Shown here: piece by piece, positions 55,564 through 64,000 of the stretch
How positions within the stretch are numbered: the stretch's first letter is position 1
Layout: the number at the start of each line of letters is the position of its first letter
Assembly: GCA_951213105.1 (NCBI GenBank)
Contig: OX578153.1
Span: forward strand, 54,746,020-54,810,019
Reading direction: 5' to 3'
Source of the DNA: Amaurobius ferox
Taxonomy: Eukaryota; Arthropoda; Arachnida; Araneae; Amaurobiidae
DNA length: 64,000 nt
The notes under the pieces: model-generated
Seen by the model: the letters and a program-made list of their open reading frames with translations, nothing else
Database searches by the model: none
What the model was told of the DNA's origin: nothing
Program-made: the position numbers and the translations under genes

Positions 55564-58241
55564 AGTTTACATTAAAGTCAAAGACTATTAATGAACTTAG
55601 AAAAGTAGTAAAACAATTGAATATTAAACAACCTAAAGGTTGTAAGAAGGTTGATTTAATTAAATTATTAACTAAATATATCAGAAAAACAGGTGAATAT
55701 AAACCTGTTTTAGTAGATTTATTAAATTTAGATTTGTCAGCATACTTGGAAAAAAAGAAAAAAATATTTATTGATAAACCTGAAAAACGTAAAAAAATTA
55801 AGAAAATTTTTGATTCTTTTAGTTTAAGATTTGATAAAAATGATTTTAAATCTGTAATTTTCTTTCCTGAAGAAAAAACAAGTGTTAATCTTGAAAAGTT
55901 ATTTACAGAAGATAGAAAATGTCGTATATGTGGTAAATATTATGAAGATGAAGAAGAACATATAAAGAAAGACTTAATGATTAAAAGATCAAAACAAAAA
56001 AGGAAATGTATTATTTGCGGCATATATTATAAACATTTAGAAAATCACATATCAAGTCGAAAACATAAAAAAGCATTATTAAATGATGAAGGTAATGTAG
56101 AAATTAAGGAATATGAAACTGCTTATAAATCTAGATTAAGATCATACAGAATTAATAATTGTAATAATATTAAAATCCCTCTAGAATTTTTAGAAGAGAA
56201 AAGAAAGGTTGTAATAGAAAAAATAAAGCAAATTATGAAAGAATTTAATGGATTAAAGGTAAATTTTAAATTGTTTTGTTTGTATAAATTAAATGAAGAA
56301 ATTCAAGAATTTACATTCAAAACTGAGAATCAAATTATATTAAAATCTAATGATTTACATACTTTTTATGATTATGTTGTTGACAACTTAATAAATGAAT
56401 CTGATGATTTTATATCAAAAGGATCTGGTTGGAGTCTTGAAGAAATTAAATTTTTGGAATTGAGAATAAATAAGTATCAACCCTTGAGAGGATCAAGTTA
56501 TATTGATTTACCTGAAAAAATTAAATCTAAACAAGCCATAATAAATGTAAAAAATAAAGATAATAAATGTTTTATGTGGTCAATATTATCAGCAATTCAT
56601 CCTGTAAAAAAAGATCCTCAAAGAGTGTCAAAATATGAACAATATAAAGATGAATTAAATTTTAAAGGAATTGATTTTCCTGTTTCATTAGACAATATTA
56701 AGAAATTTGAAAAACTAAATAATATATCTGTAAATGTTTATAGTTATGATGGTTCAATTTATCCACTTAGAATAACTAACAATAAATTAGAAAAACATGT
56801 AAACTTGTTTTATATGAAAGATCATTATTGTTGGATTAAAAATATGAATAGTTTGATCAGATCACAAATTACTAATCATCGTATATTTTTATGTGATAGA
56901 TGTTTAAATTATTTTTATTCTGAGGAAAGATTAAAGATACATGTGGAATACTGTAAAGAGGCTGTCACAATTAATATGCCTAAAAAAGATGAAGTTATTC
57001 AATTTAAAAATCATGAAAGAAAAATGAGAGTACCATATACTATATATGCTGATTATGAATCTCTCTTACCTAAAATTGATACATGTGAGCAAGATCAAAC
57101 TAAATCATATACTGTGAAATATCAAAAACATGTAGCAGATGCATTTTGTTATTATATCAAATATGAAAATGAATACTTTAAACCTCCGGTTATTTATAGA
57201 GGACCAGATACAATCAAAAAGTTTGTATTTATGTTAAAAGAGGATACTCTTAAAATTGAAAAAATGATAGAAGACAAAACTAAAAAATATGAAAGTATCA
57301 AATCAATGATAGAGTTCGATGAAAATCATTATAAAAGAACTAATATTTGTCATATATGTGAAAATCAAATCTTAAATGATGAAAAAGTAATTAATCATTG
57401 TCATATAACTGGAAAATATAGGGGTCCTGCTCATAATGTTTGTAATTTAAATTATCAAATTCCAAAATTTATTCCAGTAAAAATTCATAATTTAACAGGT
57501 TATGATTCTCATTTGTTTATAAAAGAACTTGGATTTGATCAATCAAAAATAGATGTTATACCTAATACTGAAGAAAAATATATATCTTTCAGCAAAAAAA
57601 TAGGAGGTATGAAATTGAGATTTATTGATTCATTTAAATTTATGTCTTGCAGTTTAGATAATTTATCAAAAAACTTGAGACCAGAGAATGAAATAAATAG
57701 ATATCCTCCAAAAATACGAAAAATGAAATATATTAAATACTTAAAATCAAAATTTAGAGAGACATCATTACATTTTCCTGATGATAAATTAGATCTCATT
57801 ACAAGAAAAGGTGTATATCCTTATGATTATATGGATTCTAGAGATAAATACAAAGAAACAGAATTACCTTCAAAAGATAAATTTTATAATAAATTGAATG
57901 AATGTAATATAACTGATGAAGATTGTAAACATGCTCAACGTGTTTGGAAAGAATTTAATATAAAAAATTTAGGTGAATATACAGATTTATATGTTAAAAC
58001 AGATGTATTAATTTTAACAGATGTATTTGAAAATTTTAGAGATGTTTGTTTAAAAACTTATAAATTAGATCCAAATTGGTATTTTACTGCTCCTGGTTTA
58101 TCTTGGGATGCTATGTTAAAAATAACAAATGTTAAATTAGATTTATTAAATGATTATGATATGATTCTCATGATAGAAAAAGGTTTAAGAGGAGGTGTTT
58201 TACAATGTTGTAATAGATATGGAAAAGCTAATAATAAATAA
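55560..58241 (+). pseudogene. Protein-primed family B DNA polymerase, N-terminal part and exonuclease
   Basis: 893 residues. A SAP-like helix pair (INELRKVVKQLNIKQP...KKVDLIKLL, ~10-38) leads; two C2H2-like fingers (CRICGKYYEDEEEH, CIICGIYYKHLENH) lie near 120-170; a conserved NKCFMWSILSAIHP...HYCWIK region is near 335-425; another finger is at ~440. Then the 3'-5' exonuclease: ExoI YADYESL (~Asp497), ExoII NLTGYDSHL (~645), ExoIII YVKTDVLILTDVF (~808-822). The frame ends at TAA 58,239-58,241, where polymerases of this family continue; the next frame is in phase and starts at once with ATG. One substitution (Tyr to ochre) explains the split. Confidence 0.92.
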
Positions 58242-59561
58242 ATGAAAAATTATGATAATAGTAAGGAATCTAATTATTTAATGTGTTTAGATGCTAATAA
58301 TTTATATGGATGGGCTATCAGTCAATATTTACCATATGGAGAATTTAAATGGTGTGATGAAATAAATTATGTTAAACGTGAATTATATAACAATAAAATA
58401 AAAGATGATTCAGAGATTGGATATATATTTGAAATTAGTTTAAGATATCCAAAAGAGTTACATGGTTATCATTCAGATTTACCATTATGTCCTAAAAATA
58501 GAATTCCTGAAAATTCGAAACAAGGTAAGTTATTAACAACTTTACATGATAAAGAGAAATATGTAGTTCATTATAGAAGTTTAAAACAATATTTGAAAAT
58601 GGGTTTAAAGGCTGTAAGAGTACATAGAGTATTGCAATTTAAACAATCGAATTGGTTGAAAAAATATATAGATTTAAACACTGAAATGAGAAAGAAAGCT
58701 GCTAATGATTTTGAGAAAGATTTTTATAAATTGATGAATAATTCAGTATTTGGAAAAACTATGGAAAATATAAGAAAACGAATCGATGTAAGATTATGTT
58801 GTAATTATGATCAAGTTAAAAAATTAATTGCTAAACCTTATTTCAAATGTAGAACTATTTTTGATGAAAATTTGGTAGCTGTTCACATGAAAAAAACAAA
58901 ACTATATTTTAATAAACCGATTTATGTTGGAATGAGTATATTAGATTTATCTAAACATTTAATGTATGATTTTCATTATAATGTCATGAAACCGAGATAT
59001 AAGGATAATATTAAGTTATTATATATGGATACAGATAGTTTTATATATGATATTAAAACAGATGACTTTTATGAAGATATGAAGTCTATGATTGATTATT
59101 TCGATACATCTGATTATCAAGTAAATAATCTGTATAATATGTCTAGATGTAATAAAAAAGTATTAGGTAAAATGAAAGATGAAAATAACGGTGTGATTAT
59201 AGAAGAATTTGTAGGTTTAAGAAGTAAAATGTATTCAATAAGATTAGAAAAGCAGAGTGTTGAAGAATACAATAATAATGAAGAAGTTAAAGAAAACCAT
59301 AAAAAGTTTGAGACTAAGAAGTCTAAAGGTACTAAGACTAGTACCGTTAAAAACAGAATATCATTTGAGGATTATAAAGACTGTTTATTAAATAAAAAAG
59401 ATCAATATAGAACACAGAATTTAATTAGAAGTAAGAAACATGAATTGTATTCAATTCAAGTGAACAAGATAGCTTTATCAGCAAAAGATGATAAAATATT
59501 TATATTAGAAGATGGTATGAATACTAGAGCTTTAGGACATTATAAAAAGGTTTCTATATAA
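58242..59561 (+). pseudogene. Family B DNA polymerase, catalytic palm part
   Basis: 439 residues, in phase with the exonuclease part. Motif A LDANNLYGW (~Asp17), motif B KLMNNSVFGKTMEN (~163-176) and motif C LYMDTDSF (~261-266) are all intact. The thumb region VGLRSKMYSI...DYKDCLL...LSAKDDKIFILEDG follows. This half performs nucleotide addition in protein-primed replication from the element ends. Because its first codon follows a stop in an AATAAATAAATG context identical to other gene starts here, separate translation cannot be excluded. The C-terminus (YKKVSI) coincides with the start motif of the next gene. Confidence 0.92.
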
Positions 59562-59807
59562 ATGGATGAGTGCTTAGGTGATATTCGAGCTTTAAATTTT
59601 ACAAATTCTGAAGAAATTTACTATATGACTTATCTTTGTAAAGAATTGTATGATTTGTATATAAAATATGATCATACTAAAAAACTATTATCAGAAAGTT
59701 TTCAAAGGTTGACTGAATTAATTGAAAAAGAAGAAAATGAAGATATTAAATTGAATGGATTAGGAGTTTTATATGTTATTTCAAAGAATTTATTCTATTG
59801 GTCATGA
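59562..59807 (+). CDS. Small hypothetical protein after the polymerase
   Basis: 81 residues, probably helical (TYLCKELYDLYIKYDHTKKLLSESFQRLTELI). No domain recognised. Starts TATAAATGGATG immediately after the polymerase stop. A fragment of its first six codons recurs at 61,767. Near its end another frame ends EFIKNVY at the next start motif, so its C-terminus may have been altered by an indel. Confidence 0.55.
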   Translation: MDECLGDIRALNFTNSEEIYYMTYLCKELYDLYIKYDHTKKLLSESFQRLTELIEKEENEDIKLNGLGVLYVISKNLFYWS

Positions 59808-59808
59808 A

Positions 59809-59836
59809 TTTATAAAAAATGTTTACTAATAAATGG
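59809..59836 (+). promoter_or_regulatory. Conserved Polinton start motif (shortened paralogue)
   Basis: TTTATAAAA followed by AATGTTTACTAATAAATG. Confidence 0.75.
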
Positions 59837-60003
59837 AAGAGTTCAATAGACTGAGTGGTTATCCTAAAACGTTTAAATTAAATGATTTATATCCTAGGAT
59901 ATATTTTGAAAAAACTAAATATTGTGGTGATACAGTAACCCTAAAGTTAGTTGAATCAATAAATAATAAAGGTACATATATATTTAAGTATGAGAAAGAT
60001 TAA
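59833..60003 (+). pseudogene. Shortened paralogue of the terminal small-protein family
   Basis: 56 codons. The first 21 match the 60,218 paralogue (MEEFNRLSGYPKTFKLNDLY). After YP the sequence jumps to a shorter, diverged tail ending GTYIFKYEKD. An internal deletion and a tail change make it a remnant or a new short variant. It has the full start motif. Confidence 0.5.
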
Positions 60004-60193
60004 TCAATATATGATTTCATTTTTTAATATATTAGAGGGGTTTTTAATTTTGTTTATAAAACTATTTTTTTTGTTTATAATAACTATTTTATTAAATCAT
60101 ATTATCTAAAATTTTCTTAATATCTCTATAATTCAGGGGGATGACCATCCTCCCCTATATCATAATGTTTAGAAAATCAAAAAAGATATTTTA
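60004..60193. other. Spacer with terminator-like hairpin
   Basis: AT-rich, with an imperfect inverted repeat GGGGGATG...CATCCTCCCC near 60,137-60,157. No gene. Confidence 0.45.
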
Positions 60194-60221
60194 TTTATAA
60201 AAAATGTTTACTAATAAATGG
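60194..60221 (+). promoter_or_regulatory. Conserved Polinton start motif (right paralogue 1)
   Basis: Identical to the block at 59,809. Confidence 0.75.
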
Positions 60222-60502
60222 AAGAGTTCAATAGACTGAGAGGTTATCCCAAGACGTTTAAATTAAATGATTTATATCCTGGGGAATATGATCTGATATC
60301 ATTGAAAAAAATTAAAACTAAATATGGATATATAGTAATCGCAAAGTTAGATGTGGAAGGTGAAGAAAAAGAGTATTACCTAGCGAATAAACATGGAATA
60401 CTTTCTGATGAATCAATATATAAAATCAATAAAGGTAGATATGTATTTAAGTATTCAGGTAGGATTGATGATAAATATGAATATGAATTAGAGAAAGCTT
60501 AA
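60218..60502 (+). CDS. Small Polinton terminal protein, right paralogue 1
   Basis: 94 residues and the most complete member: LNDLYPGEYDLISLKKIKTKYGYIVIAKLDVE, then KEYYLANKHGILSDESIYKINKGRYVFKYSG. The KTKYG turn between two strands, and the YYL strand followed by an L-D-E-S turn, are the features behind my tentative OB-fold/ssDNA-binding guess. Closely related to 60,689 and, inverted, to 45,579. Full start motif upstream. Confidence 0.68.
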   Translation: MEEFNRLRGYPKTFKLNDLYPGEYDLISLKKIKTKYGYIVIAKLDVEGEEKEYYLANKHGILSDESIYKINKGRYVFKYSGRIDDKYEYELEKA

Positions 60503-60559
60503 TCATTTTTATAATATATTTTATTTTCATCTATATATTAGGTTCTTCTTTATCATTTT

Positions 60560-60668
60560 CTGAGATTCTTTTAGAGAGTCAAAGTCTGATGAAGAATACA
60601 GAGAAAAACTTAAAAAAGAGATGGAAGAAAGAGTTTTTACAGATTATGAAGAATGGATGGATTTATAA
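60560..60668 (+). pseudogene. Gene remnant before the next paralogue
   Basis: A frame reading SDEEYREKLKKEMEER..FTDYEEWMDL-stop (60,580-60,669) has no ATG at its head and matches the end of the 29-codon ORF at 45,852. It marks duplicated terminal material. Confidence 0.4.
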
Positions 60669-60692
60669 AAAAAAATGTTTACTAATAAATGG
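60662..60692 (+). promoter_or_regulatory. Conserved Polinton start motif (right paralogue 2)
   Basis: Same block with three extra A residues in the A-run. Confidence 0.72.
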
Positions 60693-60961
60693 AAGAGTTC
60701 AATAGTCTGAGTGGTTATCGTCAAACATATGTATTAGATGATTTATATCCTGGAAAATATGATCTGATATCATTGAAAAAAATTAAAAATATGATTGCAG
60801 GTACAGCAATCGTAAAGTTAAATGTAGAAGTTGAAGAAAAAGAGTATTACCTTGCGAATAAACATGGACAACTTTCTAATAGATCGATAAATAAAATCAA
60901 TAAAGGAAGATATATATTTTTATATTTAGGTGATAATAAATACATATTAGAGAAAGCTTAA
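60689..60961 (+). CDS. Small Polinton terminal protein, right paralogue 2
   Basis: 90 residues, same plan as 60,218 (LDDLYPGKYDLISLKKIKN...EEKEYYLANKHGQLSNRSINKINKGRYIF). It has lost the KTKYG turn (KNMIAGT instead). Last clear gene at the right end; full start motif upstream, with a longer A-run. Confidence 0.65.
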   Translation: MEEFNSLSGYRQTYVLDDLYPGKYDLISLKKIKNMIAGTAIVKLNVEVEEKEYYLANKHGQLSNRSINKINKGRYIFLYLGDNKYILEKA

Positions 60962-61937
60962 TCACTCAGGAATAGAAAATTTAATAAATTTAGAATACTA
61001 TCAATATGATAATTTTATGATCTATCTGTCCATAAATAACTCTATAAATCACGCCTGTAAATTACGGACGTGTTTCGTCATCAATAAGTTCCAATATATT
61101 TTTGAGTCACTTTGTAATGATGGAAAAGAACTGAAGATCCTATTTTGGGATCTCTTTTATTTTAAAGCTTAGAGGACTTTCATTCATTTGAAAGTTCTCT
61201 TTTTTCACGCTATTTATCAAAAAAAAAAAAAAAAGAAAAAAAAGGCCTTATTTAGCTATAAAATCATGTTTTTAATATTAAAATGGATCGAGACCTTTTT
61301 TTTTTATATATAAAAAAGATAAAAATTTTTAAATCTCTTCGTTTCTCATATGATTTACGTCTTTTACATTTATTAAATCTCTTTGAGCTAATGAACCGAC
61401 AGTATTTTTTTCCCCATAGATTTTAAAAAAGATTCGAATCGCGCATTTATTTTTTCATCATCTGTTCCATTCTACTTTGAGGAGATAGAATCAAGTTTAT
61501 CACAAAGTGAACCCTTTGCTCTTATGAGTCAGAAGATGAGTCATCACAGCACCGGGGAATGGTGTTTGTTCCACGGCGCGAGGTCAAATCCTTGAAGCCG
61601 TGTCAGAAAATATTTTTTCCCGACAGCGCTGGAAAAAAACACCGCGAGCTGGGAAATTTTTTAGATAATAAATGACCTCAGACTTTTTCAACGATGTTGA
61701 AATCGCGACTGATATTTCAGATAGCACAGATTTTACAGTCGCACATATAAATATGGTTATTTATAAATGGATGAGTGTTTAGGTGAATGACTATATATAT
61801 TTAAGTATTTCTGGTATGATTGATGATAAATATGAATATGAATTAGAGAAAGCTTAATCATTTTTATAATATATTTTATTTTCATCTATATATTAGGTTC
61901 TTCTTTATCTGAGATTCTTTCATGAGGGGACCGTTAG
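60962..61937. other. Right subterminal region with rearranged fragments
   Basis: Contains a hairpin GATCCTATTTTGGGATC at ~61,136; a degenerate copy of the inner TIR (61,150-61,320); a GC-richer stretch (~61,500-61,660) without recognisable coding; a short frame from ATG 61,671 in TAATAAATG context (36 codons); and a chimeric fragment (61,767-61,857) joining the start of the 59,562 gene to the end of the 60,218 gene. Confidence 0.6.
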
Positions 61938-62190
61938 TCCCCCAATTTATTTTAAAGCTTAGAGGACTTCCATTCATTTGGAAGTCCTCTTTTTTCACGC
62001 ATTTATCTAAAAAAAGTTAAAATTTGGTCTAAATGTAAAAAAGGCCTTATTTAGCTATAAAAGCATGTTTTTAATATTAAAATGGATCGATACCTTTTTT
62101 TATATATAAAAAAGATAAAAAATAAGCTATAAAATATAGTTTTTAGTGTATAAAGTACATGTGCGCTCGTACGTGCATATATATACTACT
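61938..62190 (-). repeat. Polinton right terminal inverted repeat
   Basis: Reverse complement of 45,017-45,268, ending ...ATATATACTACT at 62,190. Contains the matching hairpin at 61,963-61,990. Inner edge at GGGGACCGTTAGTCCCCC. Confidence 0.95.
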
Positions 62191-62196
62191 ATAAAG

Positions 62197-62810
62197 AGAA
62201 CGTGGATATAAGTTTGCAGGAGAAGTCATGTGCTGCCCATATCATATTTTTACTTTCCCTGCAATACATATTAATGTGATAAGTATTGGAATCATGGAAA
62301 AGTATTGGAATCATGTCGAAAATCGCAACTCGGGTTTTCGACGGATCTACACGTTTTGGGACCTCTAGAACACGAAAATACTATTTTTAACGTGACGTCT
62401 ATGTGTGTGTGTGTCTGTCTGTCTGTGTGTGTGTGTCTGTCTGTCTGTCTGTCTGTGTCTGTCTGTCTGTCTGTCTGTGTCTGTCTTTGCAATGTATGTA
62501 TCCACTCTAACTGAAAAATTAATAGACCGAATTTCGTAAAATTTGGAAGGTAAGTCACTTGTGTGTGACCCTAGTATGATTGGATTTTGGTACGATTCGA
62601 AATAAAAGAACCCAACATTTTTGCGAAATGGCTCGCAATAATTCATGTATCTACTCTAGATGAAAAACAAATAGATTAAATTTTACAAAATTTGCTCGAT
62701 ATGTCTCTTGTGGGTTGCCCTGGTGCTGATTCGATTTTGGGACGTTTGGAAAAAAATAACCTGCCATTTTCTGCGAAATGGCCCGAAAAAATCATCATAA
62801 TCCAAAATAA
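62197..62810 (-). mobile_element. Rest of the split HINE-like unit, then a second truncated unit
   Basis: 62,197-62,246 completes the unit begun at 44,433. 62,247-62,810 is a further minus-strand unit with a partly duplicated hairpin region (AAGTATTGGAATCATG twice), a long GTCT/GTGT run and two modules. It is cut off at about 62,810. Confidence 0.75.
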
Positions 62811-63147
62811 ACAAGAAAGATCGATCATGCTTAAAGCATTGACTATGAAATACTTTCCAATTTCAATGCAATTTTATTTAAGCATCTCTAAAATGCAATA
62901 CATTCCTCGGCAATATTTTGAAACTTATTACAATACTACTCGTACATTAATTTATTATATTTGAAAACTTAAACCTTTATCGAAAAAAATGAACTTCATT
63001 CAAATGACGACATTGAAATATAAATTGCCTGGTTTAAACATCTCTAAAATGCGATACATTCCTCGGTAACATTTTTAAAATTATCATAATACTACAATAA
63101 TTTATAATATTTGACAACTTCATCGAAAACAACTGACTTTCATTCTA
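62811..63147. repeat. Diverged tandem duplication of ~130 bp
   Basis: 62,878-63,015 and 63,038-63,152 share CATCTCTAAAATGC, ATACATTCCTCGG and the order of the following AT-rich segments; both end near a CRE-like site (AATGACGACATTG; AATGACGTCATAG). No reading frame of note. Confidence 0.6.
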
Positions 63148-63225
63148 ATGACGTCATAGAAAAAAATAACACGCCTGGCTCTCTGTATAAAAGCAGCATT
63201 TCATTCATAACATTTTCCCATTCAT
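63148..63225 (+). promoter_or_regulatory. Candidate host promoter: CRE plus TATA box
   Basis: A perfect cAMP-response-type palindrome ATGACGTCAT (63,149-63,158) is followed by TATAAAAG (63,186-63,193), with a TTTCATTCAT initiator-like sequence about 25-30 bp further on. The layout is that of an animal pol II promoter. The downstream sequence to 64,000 gives only short frames. Confidence 0.4.
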
Positions 63226-64000
63226 TTTATACATCACAATATTATAATAATTTATTTTATTAAAAACTTAAGATCATGTAGCTACAAGTAATTAAACTCT
63301 ATGCTTAAAACTCCATCGAAAAAAATCGTCCTTCGCTCTGTAAAATCAATGAATATTTCATTCATATCAGCTATATTGCAGACTCCATGAGCTAAATAAC
63401 TTTGCTTTAAAGAAATACAGCAATTCTTATACAACTCATCCTACATATTTTGCTGTTTACCTTTTACATAAGTGAAAAATAGGCTTCGTTGTAGAAATAA
63501 TCAAATTTGGATGATCATTTAAACTGAAATATATTGTAATTGCGTTGTTTCAGTATGTAGATGCACAGAATTTCAGCAAAAATAAAGCGGTTTTAGGACG
63601 GATAAAACGCTCAATATGAATTAAAAAGGACTTTAAAATTCACGATTTTGAGACAAGATGGATGCCATATTTCATTTTGAAGTGGGTCACGCGATCTTTT
63701 CATATCATGGTCACGTGATCGCTTCATATAAGTGGTGTAATTATTATTTTAATTTTTATTTAAAAAACTACTGAATATATTTTGTTGAAATTTTTTTTAT
63801 ATATTTTATGGAATAATTTAAATATTACCTATAATTTTCAAAGCAATTTGTGATTTTTAAATCCGCTTAAAAAATGTTTGAAAAATTAGGTCCTATAGGG
63901 TTCAATGTATTTTATTTTTTCAACCCGGGTTCAGACCAAAACTAATTGTGTGATATTATTCATTCATATTCCCATAGGTCCTACAGACCGTTTGAACAAC
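63226..64000. other. Unassigned right edge
   Basis: AT-rich. Contains a ~25-bp imperfect tandem repeat GGTCACGYGATC... at ~63,687-63,735. No gene or element recognised before the window ends. Confidence 0.35.

Larger units (their letters stand above)
45011..62196. mobile_element. Polinton/Maverick (17,174 bp) with 6-bp target duplication
   Basis: Element 45,017-62,190, flanked by ATAAAG at 45,011-45,016 and 62,191-62,196. Termini are 5'-AG...CT-3' with ~250-bp inverted repeats. It encodes the full Polinton core: protein-primed family B polymerase, DDE integrase with chromodomain, FtsK/A32-type ATPase, adenain-like protease, and single and double jelly-roll capsid proteins. Genes left of 52.3 kb face left and genes right of it face right. 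It is more AT-rich than its surroundings. Such elements are viewed as self-synthesising transposons with a virus-like particle stage (established idea; no particle is shown here). Confidence 0.96.

Noticed and set aside
45579..60961. Bacterial operon or prophage reading of the gene block
   Set aside because: No Shine-Dalgarno sites; target duplication, TIRs, polymerase, integrase and flanks are those of a Polinton in animal DNA.
61500..61660. GC-richer stretch as a captured host exon
   Set aside because: Frames are short and interrupted on both strands; no splice sites or domain convincing enough to call.

Overview
The window is AT-rich, gene-poor eukaryotic DNA from an invertebrate animal, most likely an arthropod. 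The grounds are the mixture it holds: a Polinton/Maverick, Penelope-like elements with a GIY-YIG domain, a Ty3/gypsy retrotransposon, a 5'-truncated LINE, tRNA-derived SINEs and a large family of short microsatellite-bearing elements. I cannot name the species. Almost everything readable is mobile DNA in nested layers. The only host-gene candidates are one signal-peptide exon present twice and a CRE/TATA promoter near the right edge.

Left part (1-22 kb). A roughly 0.8-kb non-autonomous family dominates. Each unit starts TCTGATG, carries two to four tandem ~145-bp modules and a CAGA/CACA microsatellite, and ends in a hairpin (ACTTTCCCT...AGGGAAAGT) plus A-rich bases. Unequal inverted ends, 3' hairpin and microsatellite resemble Helentron-associated (DINE-1/HINE-like) elements; that class is my inference, and I call them 'HINE-like units'. 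Fourteen units lie head to tail at 6,317-17,950, including a dimer repeated three times. A segmental duplication (copy A 1 to ~4,840; copy B 18,599-22,261 resuming at ~33,455) holds the secreted-peptide exon and a palindromic minisatellite. Each copy is an empty site for insertions in the other. A fossil of a second Polinton polymerase lies at 17,951-18,240.

Middle (22.2-43.4 kb). An ~11.2-kb composite sits inside an (AT)n tract of copy B. It has a minus-strand Penelope-like RT pseudogene, a plus-strand GIY-YIG domain, three copies of a unit packed with tRNA-SINEs, then a plus-strand Penelope-like RT pseudogene. It is followed by a decayed Ty3/gypsy element (33.8-43.4 kb) with readable Gag, protease, RT/RNase H and integrase.

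Right part (45.0-62.2 kb). A 17,174-bp Polinton inserted into a HINE-like unit with a 6-bp target duplication (ATAAAG), AG...CT termini and ~250-bp, nearly identical terminal inverted repeats. Genes diverge from ~52.3 kb. Leftward: coiled-coil protein, protease fusion, penton-type minor capsid, a short ORF, double-jelly-roll major capsid, fibre-like protein, a 23-aa-repeat protein, a leucine-rich-repeat protein and a small terminal protein. Rightward: packaging ATPase, two-helix membrane protein, phospholipase A2-like protein, chromodomain integrase, two small ORFs, family B DNA polymerase (split by one stop codon), and small terminal paralogues. Nearly every gene starts at TAAATG, often directly after the previous stop, and several share a longer start motif, giving the element a virus-like start code. 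Seven reading frames carry breaks, several at homopolymer or dinucleotide runs, although the ends look young; this fits either early decay or assembly indels.
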